Shown: positions 16,730 through 24,515, numbered from the stretch's first letter. The stretch is DNA of 64,000 nt from Bacillota bacterium (GCA_023454175.1 JAEXRW010000025.1:682001-746000), one strand, 5' to 3'. Made by a program: numbers and translations. The notes: generated by a model not told the origin, from the letters alone.

Positions 16730-17464
16730 TTAGCTCTGTTTGTAGAGGTTGCATACTTCCTTGGCATCGCCCAGCATTTTTACGGTATGGTTCTCCAGCC
16801 ACAGGACCTTTGTGCACAGGCGTTCCACCTGCTCCACGGAATGCGAAACAAAAACGACGGAGGTCCCCCCGCTCAGGATCTGATTGATGCGTTGCTCGCA
16901 TTTCTTTTGAAAGCGGAAATCACCCACCGACAATGCTTCATCCACCAGAAGAAGGTCCGGCTTGACCTGTGTGGCGATGGCAAAGCCGAGCCTGGCGTAC
17001 ATGCCTGAAGAGTAATTTTTGAGCGGTACATCGGAAAATTCCTTCAGTTCGGCGAAATCCAGGATCTCGTTGAACCGGTCGTTCATCATCTTCCGGTTGT
17101 AGCCCAGGAATGCGCCGTTGAGGTAGATATTGTCGCGGGCCGTGAGTTCCATGTCAAAACCCGCGCCCAGTTCGATGAGCGGGGCGATGGTCCCGTATAC
17201 GTGTATCTCGCCGTTTGTAGGCTTCAGTACACCGGCGACCAGCTTGAGGAGCGTGCTTTTGCCGGCCCCGTTCAGGCCCACGATACCCAGTATCTCGCCC
17301 TGTTTCAATGTGAACGATACATCCCGGAGCGCCCAGAATTCCTCGTAGTGCAGCTTCCCTTTGAGGGCGCGGATGATATATTCCTTCAGGGCGTAGATCT
17401 TTTCGCTGTTCAGGTTATATCGCATGGATACGTTTTTTGCTTCTAGGATGATTTTTTCCGGCAT
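16730..17464 (-). CDS. ABC transporter ATPase, polysaccharide/teichoic acid export (Wzt/TagH type)
   Basis: A 244-residue ATPase with Walker A GLNGAGKST, signature YSSGMYARLGFA, Walker B DLLLVDEAL and switch SHS. The stretch EEFWALRDVSF ahead of Walker A and GTIAPLIELGAGFD are typical of Wzt/TagH exporters of lipid-linked polymers. It stops right after the nucleotide-binding domain, with no C-terminal carbohydrate-recognition domain, so substrate choice would rest with the permease. It follows its permease by 15 bp. Confidence 0.92.
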   Translation of the reverse strand: MPEKIILEAKNVSMRYNLNSEKIYALKEYIIRALKGKLHYEEFWALRDVSFTLKQGEILGIVGLNGAGKSTLLKLVAGVLKPTNGEIHVYGTIAPLIELGAGFDMELTARDNIYLNGAFLGYNRKMMNDRFNEILDFAELKEFSDVPLKNYSSGMYARLGFAIATQVKPDLLLVDEALSVGDFRFQKKCEQRINQILSGGTSVVFVSHSVEQVERLCTKVLWLENHTVKMLGDAKEVCNLYKQS

Positions 17465-17479
17465 GGCTTTTATCCACCA

Positions 17480-18298
17480 TCAAACATAATTTAGGAATTT
17501 GTATTGTTTCCATCGGAATACCAAAAGCCCGATCAAAAGCATCAGGACGGCGATGCCCAGGCACAGAGCGTTTTCCTGGATGCCGGGTAGCTGGTATACT
17601 GTCACGGAGTGGGTTGGGTCCTTCATATAATCGATCAGGCTCTGCTGGTGCAGGACGATCGATCTGAAATAGTTGATGAAATGGTACATGGGGTTCAGTT
17701 GGAAGATCGCCTGGTATTTCTCAGGTATATGTTTCAGTTCATAGAATATCGGGGTGAAGTATGTCCATGCCAGGGTGAATACGCCGTAAATGTGCTGGAT
17801 ATCCCGGAAAAAGACCACGATCGTGGAGAGCACCAGGCCCAGCCCCATGGAAAAGATCAGGATGTATAGGGCCGCGACAGGTATCAGCAGGAGCGACCAT
17901 GAATAAACGACACCGCTGATAGCCGTGATCACGAGCACGGATACCATGTTGAAGCCCAGGTTCACCAGTGCGGACAGCACCTTTGAGATGGGAAAGATGT
18001 ATTTGGGGACATATATCTTCCTCAAAAGCGCTCCGTTCCCCAGGATGGAGTGCATGGAGAGCGTCGTGGACTCCACCATGAACGAGAAGAAGACCTGCCC
18101 TGTGATCAGGTATACGATGTAGTGGGGTATATTGAATCGGAAAACCAGAGAAAAGACCACGCTCATGACCAGCATCATGAGGAGCGGATTGAGCACCGAC
18201 CAGATGATGCCCAGCACGGACCCTTTGTATTTTACCTTGATATCCCGCTTGACCAGTTCACCCAGCAGCATCGAATATTTGGAAAGTCCTGTTAACAT
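17480..18298 (-). CDS. ABC-2 type permease, polysaccharide/teichoic acid export (Wzm/TagG type)
   Basis: A 272-residue membrane protein with about six hydrophobic segments. The N-terminus GELVKRDIKVKYKGSVLGIIW is the diagnostic cytoplasmic amphipathic segment of Wzm/TagG permeases; TYFTPIFYEL and NPMYHFINYFRSIV later in the chain also fit. With the ATPase it forms an exporter for a lipid-linked glycan. The ATG is preceded by GGGGAAG. Confidence 0.92.
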   Translation of the reverse strand: MLTGLSKYSMLLGELVKRDIKVKYKGSVLGIIWSVLNPLLMMLVMSVVFSLVFRFNIPHYIVYLITGQVFFSFMVESTTLSMHSILGNGALLRKIYVPKYIFPISKVLSALVNLGFNMVSVLVITAISGVVYSWSLLLIPVAALYILIFSMGLGLVLSTIVVFFRDIQHIYGVFTLAWTYFTPIFYELKHIPEKYQAIFQLNPMYHFINYFRSIVLHQQSLIDYMKDPTHSVTVYQLPGIQENALCLGIAVLMLLIGLLVFRWKQYKFLNYV

Positions 18299-18675
18299 GC
18301 TTTACTTCCCCGGATCATTCAAATTATAACTTTGATATTATAACCGAACTCTCTGCATAAATCCAGTCCAATCACAATGCACGGATGAAATGTACATTCC
18401 CTTGTTTGCATAAGGGAAATTTGCCGGTGCCTTCGTGCACGTTATTCCCGTAACAAGGTTTTCTCCGCATTATATTCTGTTTTTCCTTGCGTTCTTAAGG
18501 GCCTGCCGGTGAATATGATTGTTATATATGATGCTATCTGTTATGATTGGTGTACATAATCTCGTACTGTCAACCTTATGCATTCTGCAGAAAAGGAGGC
18601 ACGGACAAGGCAAGGGATCCTGCCAATAACTGCAATCATTTATTCAATTCATGCTCCTTTGCCGTCTAAAAAAGA
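18299..18675. other. Divergent control region between exporter and glycosyltransferase
   Basis: No gene seen. Two TATAAT hexamers on the minus strand (18323-18328 and 18337-18342 as attata) could serve the exporter. The plus side carries the glycosyltransferase promoter and a long leader with AAAAGGAGG near 18592-18600 that has no start codon in range. Confidence 0.5.
18519..18547 (+). promoter_or_regulatory. Promoter of the glycosyltransferase gene
   Basis: TTGTTA (18519-18524) and TATGAT (18542-18547) separated by 17 bp. The transcript would have a leader of about 120 nt. Confidence 0.55.
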
Positions 18676-19878
18676 ATGGTAATTGTACTCGTGCTGGATC
18701 AGTTCGACAAGGAAAATAATGGCCTGACGGTTTCCGCCGCCCGTTTTGCGGAGAAACTTCGCGCCCGCGGTCACGAGGTGCGCATCTGCTCCACAGGGGC
18801 GCCCGCCCCCGGCAAGTACGTGATGAAAACCAAGATCTATCCCATTATAGATCCCATCATCAGTGCACAGGGCACGGTTTTTGCCCGTTCGGATGATGAT
18901 CGAGTCCGTCAGGCTTTGACGGGAGCCGATATCGTGCATATGTATACGCCCTTCCGTTTGAGCATGCGTATCCGTGAGATTGCGCAGGAGATGGGCGTGC
19001 CGTATATGGCGGCCTTTCATACGCAGCCCCAGAATATTACGTACAATTGCGGCATGAAATATTTCACCCCCCTTGCCCACTGGCTTTACTGGTGGTTCGA
19101 CCACCGTTTTTACCGGTATGTGGACGATATCCATTGCCCCACCGCGTTCATTGCCGGTGAACTTTCGCGCCATGGTTACAAGGCGCGGCTCCATGTGATC
19201 TCCAACGGCGCGGATGAATCCTTTCAGCCCATGGCTGTCGAAAAGCCCGCGGAATGGCGTGACAGGTTCGTCATCATGATGATCGGCCGCCTTTCCGAAG
19301 AGAAAAGGCAGGATCTGATCATCCGTGCTGCGCTCCGTTCCAAATACAGCGACCGGATACAGCTGGTCTTCCCCGGCAAAGGCCCGAGGCAGTCCTACTA
19401 CGAGCGCCTGGCGCGCGAGCTGAAAAACCCGCCCGTGTTTGCCTATTATAAAAGGGACGATCTTATCCGGCTGATGAACCAGTGTGATCTCTATGTCCAT
19501 GCCGCCGAAGTGGAGATAGAGGCGATCTCGTGTATAGAGTCCTTTTCGTGCGGCCTCGTCCCGGTGATCGCCGATGCAAGGATGAGCGCCACCAAGCAGT
19601 TTGCATTGGATGAGCGCTGCCTTTTCAAAGACAAAAGCGTGAAGGATCTCGTTTCCAAAATCGAATACTGGATCGAGCATCCCGAAGAAAAGGCAGATAT
19701 GAGCAAAAGGTATATCGAATACTCCGCGCAATACAGAGTATCGCTTTCCGTCGACAGGATGGAAGAGGTCTATCATGATGTCATCGCGAGGTTCCGCGGC
19801 AGAAAAAAACCGGCAGTCGATGAGGAAGAGTTGGGTGAATCGGAGGAATTGGTCGAGGCGACCTCCCCCATGGTATGA
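18676..19878 (+). CDS. GT4-family glycosyltransferase
   Basis: A 400-residue GT-B enzyme. The N-terminal Rossmann half begins VIVLVLDQFDKENNGLTVSA with a Gly-rich acceptor loop; the C-terminal half has the donor site VIMMIGRLSEEKRQDL and an EX7E motif in EIEAISCIESFSCGLVPV. The overall pattern resembles clostridial glycosyltransferases acting on diacylglycerol or undecaprenyl carriers, but the acceptor is not determinable. It is divergent from an exporter that may move its product. The ATG has no Shine-Dalgarno; a stop lies three codons upstream, so no earlier start exists. The acidic tail after about residue 375 looks disordered. Confidence 0.88.
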   Translation: MVIVLVLDQFDKENNGLTVSAARFAEKLRARGHEVRICSTGAPAPGKYVMKTKIYPIIDPIISAQGTVFARSDDDRVRQALTGADIVHMYTPFRLSMRIREIAQEMGVPYMAAFHTQPQNITYNCGMKYFTPLAHWLYWWFDHRFYRYVDDIHCPTAFIAGELSRHGYKARLHVISNGADESFQPMAVEKPAEWRDRFVIMMIGRLSEEKRQDLIIRAALRSKYSDRIQLVFPGKGPRQSYYERLARELKNPPVFAYYKRDDLIRLMNQCDLYVHAAEVEIEAISCIESFSCGLVPVIADARMSATKQFALDERCLFKDKSVKDLVSKIEYWIEHPEEKADMSKRYIEYSAQYRVSLSVDRMEEVYHDVIARFRGRKKPAVDEEELGESEELVEATSPMV

Positions 19879-19901
19879 TTAACAACTGCGAGACATACAA
19901 C

Positions 19902-19940
19902 AAGAAAGCGGATACCCTCTAGCGTATCCGCTTTCTTTTT
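19902..19940 (+). terminator. Terminator of the glycosyltransferase gene
   Basis: AAGAAAGCGGATAC pairs with GTATCCGCTTTCTT around an 8-nt loop, followed by T. It lies about 20 bp past the stop. Confidence 0.9.
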
Positions 19941-20062
19941 CATGGTCCACTGTCTGCATCGTTTCTGGCGGGATGTACCCGGCGCACCCGGAAAACGTCT
20001 CAGTGGAACGGTTCAGCTGTGCGGCAGCTGCCAGGCAGGTTTGTGGAGTAATCCAATACACC

Positions 20063-20100
20063 AGAACTCAAAAAGGTGGCTTAAGCCACCTTTTTGAGTT
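20063..20100. terminator. 38-bp perfect palindrome, terminator of the flavoprotein gene
   Basis: A perfect palindrome centred on CTTAAG, with A-runs and T-runs flanking the GGTGGC/GCCACC core on both sides, lies just past the minus-strand flavoprotein gene. It can end transcription in either direction. The 120 bp between it and the preceding terminator show nothing else. Confidence 0.85.
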
Positions 20101-20107
20101 CAATAAA

Positions 20108-21349
20108 TCAGGTATGTTTCTCTCTGAGGTTGCCTTCCGCCTTCCGGATCTCCTGTAGGGACTTGGTATAGGGCTTGTTGAAGGTCGCGCAACCCACGTT
20201 TTTCTGGCGGATGAGGAACTCGATGCAGTTGTCACACGCCGTGCACCATTTGATCTCGTTATCTCTGCCTTCCAGGTATTTTTTGGGCAGCAGCGGATCG
20301 GCCAGGGATTGCCTGCCAAGGCAGATCATATCCACGACGCCGTCTTTGATATTCTTGTTGCCCCAGAATGCCACGGTGTTCTCTTCCTTGTTCCTGGCCT
20401 GCAGCCTGTTGTTGCCGTTGTTGAATACCGAGTAGTCGGATCCCAGTACGACAGCCTTTTTCAGTACGTCTTTGGCTGCCTTCTGGAAACCAAATGCCAG
20501 GTAAGCCTGGTCCGGCACCGCCTTGTCGGGCTGTGAAAGGGCCAGCGTGATGGACGGGCTGCCCTGGGACTGGATGATGAAGCTCGCGCCCCGCTCTTCC
20601 AGGCCCTTGATGAGGTCCAGCGGCTCGGTCAGGTCGATGATGGGTGTATCCGGGCCTGCAGATCCCTGTCCGCCCGGGAAGCCTTCCCAGAAGGATACTT
20701 TGGATCCCACGAGGAAGTTTTTGTCGTTTACGGCTTTGATGACTCTTTCGGTCAGGTCAAAGGCATACTGCCTTCTCTTCTCCCACGGTCCGCCGTACTT
20801 CCAGTTCCCGTCGTTGTACGGGCGTAGGATCTGGGATCCCAGGTAGCCATGGCAGAATTTCAGGTCTACGCCGTCTGCGCCTGCGTCATGAGCGATCTTG
20901 GCGGCGGTTACGAACTGATCCATGATCTTGAGCACGTCGTCCTCGCTCAGTACGTCTCCGCCGAATCCGGCTAGGGGCTTGATGCATACGCGGCGGGAAA
21001 ATGCGGGGTGGCTCAGTTCGCCGGAGTGGGTCAGCTGCCAGATGAACAAGGGTTTGTCGTTGACCTTCTTCATTTCGCTGGTAAACTTCTCGAGGGGTTT
21101 TGCATTGTGCGGCATGATGGAGAGCTGGAACTGCCTGGACCTGCTCTCGTAGCCTACGGTGATGGCTTCCAGCACGATCACGCCGGAGTCGCCTTCAAAC
21201 AGGTTTTTGTACCTTTCATAGGTTTTTTCGGTGGGATTGCCCTGTTCATCCGAATCGCAGCATTCCATGGCATTCATGGAGAAGCGGTTGGAAGCGGTCT
21301 TGGTCCCTATTTGTAATGGTTGGGCTAATGGTTCGTCTTTTCTCGCCAT
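20108..21349 (-). CDS. Old-Yellow-Enzyme-type NADH:flavin oxidoreductase with 4Fe-4S site
   Basis: A 413-residue FMN barrel. It shows the OYE pattern: LQIGTKTASNRFSMNAMEC near the N-terminus, the active-site region HDAGADGVDLKFCHGYLGSQILRPYN, and cysteines at 369, 372, 375 and 387 in the arrangement C-x2-C-x2-C-x11-C that binds a 4Fe-4S cluster in the 2,4-dienoyl-CoA reductase and trimethylamine dehydrogenase branch. The C-terminal FAD/NAD(P) domain of that branch is absent, so electrons must come from another protein. The HDAGADGVDLKFCHGY segment carries the usual HGY. Substrate unknown; probably an alkene or electron-poor double bond. Control by the adjacent PAS-LuxR protein is likely. Confidence 0.88.
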   Translation of the reverse strand: MARKDEPLAQPLQIGTKTASNRFSMNAMECCDSDEQGNPTEKTYERYKNLFEGDSGVIVLEAITVGYESRSRQFQLSIMPHNAKPLEKFTSEMKKVNDKPLFIWQLTHSGELSHPAFSRRVCIKPLAGFGGDVLSEDDVLKIMDQFVTAAKIAHDAGADGVDLKFCHGYLGSQILRPYNDGNWKYGGPWEKRRQYAFDLTERVIKAVNDKNFLVGSKVSFWEGFPGGQGSAGPDTPIIDLTEPLDLIKGLEERGASFIIQSQGSPSITLALSQPDKAVPDQAYLAFGFQKAAKDVLKKAVVLGSDYSVFNNGNNRLQARNKEENTVAFWGNKNIKDGVVDMICLGRQSLADPLLPKKYLEGRDNEIKWCTACDNCIEFLIRQKNVGCATFNKPYTKSLQEIRKAEGNLREKHT

Positions 21350-21431
21350 TTCCTTTACCTCCTGTTATAGAATATTCATGGTTGCCCATACTCTAAATAT
21401 ATAACGTGAAATACAATCCAACAACACCGGA

Positions 21432-21449
21432 GTAATACCGGGTAATACC
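21432..21449 (-). promoter_or_regulatory. Direct repeat upstream of the flavoprotein gene
   Basis: gtaatacc occurs twice (21432-21439 and 21442-21449), 10 bp apart and therefore on the same face of the helix, between the regulator gene and the flavoprotein gene. It is a candidate activator site. Confidence 0.4.
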
Positions 21450-21466
21450 AGTTGGAACCTAGTACT

Positions 21467-22381
21467 TTACTCCAGCGTCAGCATGGACCGTAAAAGATAC
21501 GACCTGAGATTATCCTTCCCCTGCTCCAGCCCAAGCTTTTTGCGGATATTGGCCCTGTGGAAGTCCACGGTCTTCGTGGAAAGGCACATGATTTCGGCGA
21601 TCTCCTTGGATGTTTTGCCCCCTTTGATCAGCGACATGATCTGGATCTCCCTGGATGTGAAGTCTTTGAGGCTGGATGAGTCCGAGAGATAAGGCGTCAC
21701 GATGTTTTCAAAAAGGTTGTCCAAAAAAGAGATCATCTCATATTCCAGAGGTCTTTCCGCAAAGCCGTCCTTCATCTGTTTGATAACGGGTTTGACAAAT
21801 TTCCGGACATTGCTGGTGATATTGTTTTCAATGTCCTTCTTCTCCATCTCCTTCTGATCGATATAGGTTTTCAGGATCTCGTTCTGCTTTTTTATATTGT
21901 CCATTTCCCGCTCAATGTTGCATATTTTTGAATACAGGTCCACCTCGTACGTGATGTCCTTCACATATTCCACCACGCCGGTGATCTTTTCCCCGTCCAT
22001 GATCGGAATGGCCAGAAGTTCGTGCCACCCCGAAACATTGTTCTTTTTGATGTAATAGGAGATGATATCCCTGTTGGCTTGCCCGGTTTCCAGCGTTTTC
22101 AGGATCGGGCATTTGATGCAGGGCTTTTCCCTGTCATGATAAACGGAATAGCACTTGCGGCCGATGATGCGCCGCCGCATCGAATACCACGTCTGCATGG
22201 TAAAATTGATGCTGATGACGTTGAGGTCCTTGTCGAGGATGCTAATGCCGTCCTCAATGGAATTGAAAATGTTGCTTTCATGGGAAAAGGCGGCTTCTAT
22301 GTCCGACTTCCAGAAGAATTTGCTCCCGTTGAACACATTGGTATTATGCTCTTTGTACATTTCGATGGCCTTGGTATCCAT
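21467..22381 (-). CDS. PAS-domain LuxR-type transcriptional regulator
   Basis: 304 residues. A PAS domain (about 35-150) contains three clustered cysteines, C77, C88 and C91, in RKCYSVYHDREKPCIKCP, a motif seen in many PAS sensors and possibly a metal or redox site. A long coiled-coil (about 155-200) follows, then a C-terminal LuxR HTH (about 240-304) with FTSREIQIMSLIKGGKTSKEIAEI. There is no receiver domain. It lies directly upstream of the OYE gene on the same strand and probably controls it in response to a ligand or redox change. Start ATG chosen for its GGGGGTG five bases upstream. Confidence 0.85.
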   Translation of the reverse strand: MDTKAIEMYKEHNTNVFNGSKFFWKSDIEAAFSHESNIFNSIEDGISILDKDLNVISINFTMQTWYSMRRRIIGRKCYSVYHDREKPCIKCPILKTLETGQANRDIISYYIKKNNVSGWHELLAIPIMDGEKITGVVEYVKDITYEVDLYSKICNIEREMDNIKKQNEILKTYIDQKEMEKKDIENNITSNVRKFVKPVIKQMKDGFAERPLEYEMISFLDNLFENIVTPYLSDSSSLKDFTSREIQIMSLIKGGKTSKEIAEIMCLSTKTVDFHRANIRKKLGLEQGKDNLRSYLLRSMLTLE

Positions 22382-22416
22382 TGTTACACCCCCATGCAAG
22401 CATATTCATATTTATC

Positions 22417-22446
22417 ATTATAATTCATACTAGTTTTACTAGTCAA
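22417..22446 (-). promoter_or_regulatory. Promoter of the PAS-LuxR gene with dyad operator
   Basis: TTGACT (22441-22446) and TATAAT (22417-22422) with an 18-bp spacer. The inverted repeat ACTAG-N5-CTAGT (22429-22443) sits in the spacer and touches the -35 box, so a bound protein would block polymerase: probably autoregulation. Confidence 0.6.
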
Positions 22447-22506
22447 TCTTCAGGATAATGGAAGCTCAGGCGGTGCATGGCAAAGCAAACATATTGAAAA
22501 TAATCG

Positions 22507-22535
22507 TTGCCAAACGTTTTTTTCAATGGTAGAAT
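22507..22535 (+). promoter_or_regulatory. Promoter of rpmB
   Basis: TTGCCA (22507-22512) and TAGAAT (22530-22535) separated by 17 bp, with TGG just before the -10 box as an extension. Confidence 0.75.
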
Positions 22536-22575
22536 GTATGTGTTTTGAGCGGCGAAAAAGGAGGTGTTTGTTCTA

Positions 22576-22767
22576 ATGGCTAAAAATTGCGAGATTTGTG
22601 GTAAAGGTGTGGTTTACGGGAATAAAGTCAGCCACTCTCATCGGAAATCCAGACGCAGTTGGGCCCCGAACATTCAGAGTGTGAGGGCCATCGTGAACGG
22701 TACTCCCAAAACGCTCAATGTTTGTACGCGCTGTATCCGTTCAGGCAAGATCGAACGCAATGTCTGA
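22576..22767 (+). CDS. rpmB: 50S ribosomal protein L28
   Basis: A 63-residue protein of the zinc-binding (C+) form of L28: NCEICGKG at the N-terminus and CTRCIRSGKI near the C-terminus give two CxxC pairs. The typical SHSHRKSRRSWAPNIQ segment follows. The ATG with GGAGGTG nine bases upstream was chosen over one four codons earlier. Confidence 0.97.
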   Translation: MAKNCEICGKGVVYGNKVSHSHRKSRRSWAPNIQSVRAIVNGTPKTLNVCTRCIRSGKIERNV

Positions 22768-22786
22768 TTGATCCATTGGGAAAAGA

Positions 22787-22807
22787 CGCGGGTAACCGCG
22801 TTTTTTT
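22787..22807 (+). terminator. Terminator of rpmB
   Basis: CGCGGGTAACCGCG followed by seven T, 20 bp after the rpmB stop. Confidence 0.85.
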
Positions 22808-22892
22808 ATTGCGTTATCCGGGGTGGCCTTCTTCCCCTTCCGCCTTCCTGGTTGACAGTAGCTTGACCTGAATTAATACAATTTGCGCTGCT

Positions 22893-22958
22893 TCAGCGGG
22901 CAAAGAGCTTCAATAAGGCCCGCAGGAATCTTGGCGGTTTGATGCAGAAGATCTTCAA
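22893..22958 (-). CDS. spoVM: SpoVM-like spore coat morphogenetic peptide (21 aa)
   Basis: A 21-codon frame starting at TTG, seven bases after GGGAGGTG. The product begins MKIFCIKPPRFLRALLK, close to the B. subtilis SpoVM start MKFYTIKLPKFLGG, with the key proline at position 9 kept and an amphipathic, positively charged helix after it. SpoVM recognises convex forespore membrane and anchors SpoIVA. It lies between thiN and rpmB, as in Bacillus. It is five residues shorter than the 26-residue B. subtilis peptide. Too small for usual gene finders; identity rests on the N-terminal match plus synteny. Confidence 0.75.
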   Translation of the reverse strand: MKIFCIKPPRFLRALLKLFAR

Positions 22959-22995
22959 ATCAGACACCTCCCAGCTTTTCACGTATTCGGTTTCA

Positions 22996-23151
22996 TCAGC
23001 AGGACCGGAAGAAAAACACGCCCAGAATAATGAGTGAAGCGCCGAGGATCAGGCTCCAGACCCAAATCGGTATGAATACGCATATGAGTATGAGCCCGGC
23101 GATTACGCAGAATATGCCAATGCCACGCCTTCCGAATCCTCCAGCAAACAT
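22996..23151 (-). CDS. Small membrane protein (51 aa), hypothetical
   Basis: A 51-residue protein: a short basic N-terminus (FAGGFGRRGIG), then two closely spaced hydrophobic segments (about 12-28 and 31-48) linked by a Pro-Ile-Trp turn, ending FFFRSC. Most likely a membrane hairpin. GGAGTGGG lies about five bases before the ATG, and the site overlaps one arm of an inverted repeat. It stands between thiN and spoVM on the same strand, 37 bp ahead of spoVM, so it may be sporulation- or envelope-related (inference). Function unknown. Confidence 0.7.
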   Translation of the reverse strand: MFAGGFGRRGIGIFCVIAGLILICVFIPIWVWSLILGASLIILGVFFFRSC

Positions 23152-23152
23152 G

Positions 23153-23203
23153 AAAACCCACTCCGATCCTGATAGTAAATAATACTCGCGTGGGGTGGGT
23201 TTT
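23153..23203 (-). promoter_or_regulatory. Inverted repeat covering the ribosome site of the small membrane protein
   Basis: AAAACCCAC and GTGGGTTTT (23195-23203 and 23153-23161) form a 9-bp stem with a 33-nt loop; the 3' arm includes part of the Shine-Dalgarno region and ends two bases before the ATG. It may mask translation or act as a weak terminator after thiN. Confidence 0.45.
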
Positions 23204-23220
23204 GATAACAGATTATTTTA

Positions 23221-23859
23221 TTATGCCTGTTTCTGCATGATGATGATGGCCGTACCCGCGGTGATGGAGACGCTTGCAGTGGTTTTTGTAAATACGTTGC
23301 TGATCCCCAGTGTGATGTCACAGGGGATGGACTTATGCACGATGGGATACGCAAGGCCTTCCGTTTTCTCGATAAAGAGGCCGTCGCCGAATGGGATGAT
23401 GGAGATGGTTCCGCCGGGCTTTCCATGCAGCAATGTTTCCGACCCCGCCGCCATAACGACTTGCTGATCATCCACCATTTTTGCTTCTTTGCCCCTTCGC
23501 ATGAGGCGGATGAGCAGCATCAGGTTGCCCATGGCATGGTCGAGCCTTCCGCCAAGTGCGCCGGTGATGATGAAAGTATCGGCGCCCCGTTCCATCGCCA
23601 GGTCCACCGCCGCCTGCGCATCCGTATCGTCTTTTTGCACGGGAAGCCGTATGATCTCGATCGTATCACGGTCATATTGTTCAAGCAGTTTGGGGTCGAT
23701 GGAGTCCATATCTCCGATCAGTACGTCCGGCTTCACGCCTGCCTCCAATGCCCAGGCCAGCGCGCCATCGGTACATAGGATGAGATCGCACCCCCTGATT
23801 TCATCGATCGTCATCCGATCGGGAAGAGCCGTACCGTTGACGAGTATGCCTGCCTTCAC
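23221..23859 (-). CDS. thiN: Thiamine pyrophosphokinase
   Basis: A 212-residue enzyme converting thiamine plus ATP to thiamine diphosphate. Family motifs: LIGDMDSID, QKDDTDAQAAVDLA and ITGALGGRLDHAMGNL. The start is GTG overlapping the rpe stop by four bases (GTGA). Confidence 0.94.
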   Translation of the reverse strand: MKAGILVNGTALPDRMTIDEIRGCDLILCTDGALAWALEAGVKPDVLIGDMDSIDPKLLEQYDRDTIEIIRLPVQKDDTDAQAAVDLAMERGADTFIITGALGGRLDHAMGNLMLLIRLMRRGKEAKMVDDQQVVMAAGSETLLHGKPGGTISIIPFGDGLFIEKTEGLAYPIVHKSIPCDITLGISNVFTKTTASVSITAGTAIIIMQKQA

Positions 23860-24515
23860 TTTGGCTCGCCTTTCAGCTGCAGGATCGCCCTTTTCATATC
23901 CACCGCTCCAAACACGGCGGTGCCCACGGAGAGTACGCTCGCCCCTGCCGAGATGATCTTTTGCGCATTGGTCGCGGAGATCCCTCCATCCACGGAAATA
24001 TCTGTTTTTTTCTCCCCTTCATCGATGAGCTTTCTCATTTGGGCTATTTTACCGAGTATCGCGGGTATGAAGCTTTGGCCGCCATAGCCTGGGTTCACGG
24101 ACATTAATAGGACAAGGTCGATATCGTCCAGGATATAGTCCAGCGCGGACAGGGGCGTGGCGGGGTTCAGGGCGACGCCCGCTTTCATGCCCGCCTCACG
24201 GATGGCCTGAAGTGTTCTGTGAAGGTGCAGGCATGCTTCGGCATGGACTGTGATCATATCCGCCCCGGATTTGGCAAATTCATCGATATGGCGTTCAGGG
24301 TTTACGATCATGAGGTGGACATCCAGCGGAAGCACGGTGTGCTGGCGTAGCGCCTTCACCATTTGCGGGCCGATCGTGATGGTGGGTACAAAACTGCCGT
24401 CCATGATGTCCACATGGATCATATCCGCCCCCGCTTTTTCCGCCCTTCGGGATTCCTCCCCCAGCTTCGCATAATCTGCAGCCAGGATGGATGCACTTAC
24501 TTTGATCGTTCCCAT
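23856..24515 (-). CDS. rpe: Ribulose-phosphate 3-epimerase
   Basis: A 219-residue barrel enzyme of the pentose phosphate pathway. Metal and catalytic motifs are present: ASILAADYAKLGEE, HVDIMDGSFVPTITIGP, LMSVNPGYGGQSFIP and DISVDGGISATNA. Between rsgA (6 bp) and thiN (4-nt overlap), as in Bacillus. Confidence 0.97.
   Translation of the reverse strand: MGTIKVSASILAADYAKLGEESRRAEKAGADMIHVDIMDGSFVPTITIGPQMVKALRQHTVLPLDVHLMIVNPERHIDEFAKSGADMITVHAEACLHLHRTLQAIREAGMKAGVALNPATPLSALDYILDDIDLVLLMSVNPGYGGQSFIPAILGKIAQMRKLIDEGEKKTDISVDGGISATNAQKIISAGASVLSVGTAVFGAVDMKRAILQLKGEPK

Noticed and set aside
18649..19776. 375-codon minus-strand frame opposite the glycosyltransferase
   Set aside because: The plus-strand product has clear GT4 motifs; the antisense frame is a codon-bias shadow.
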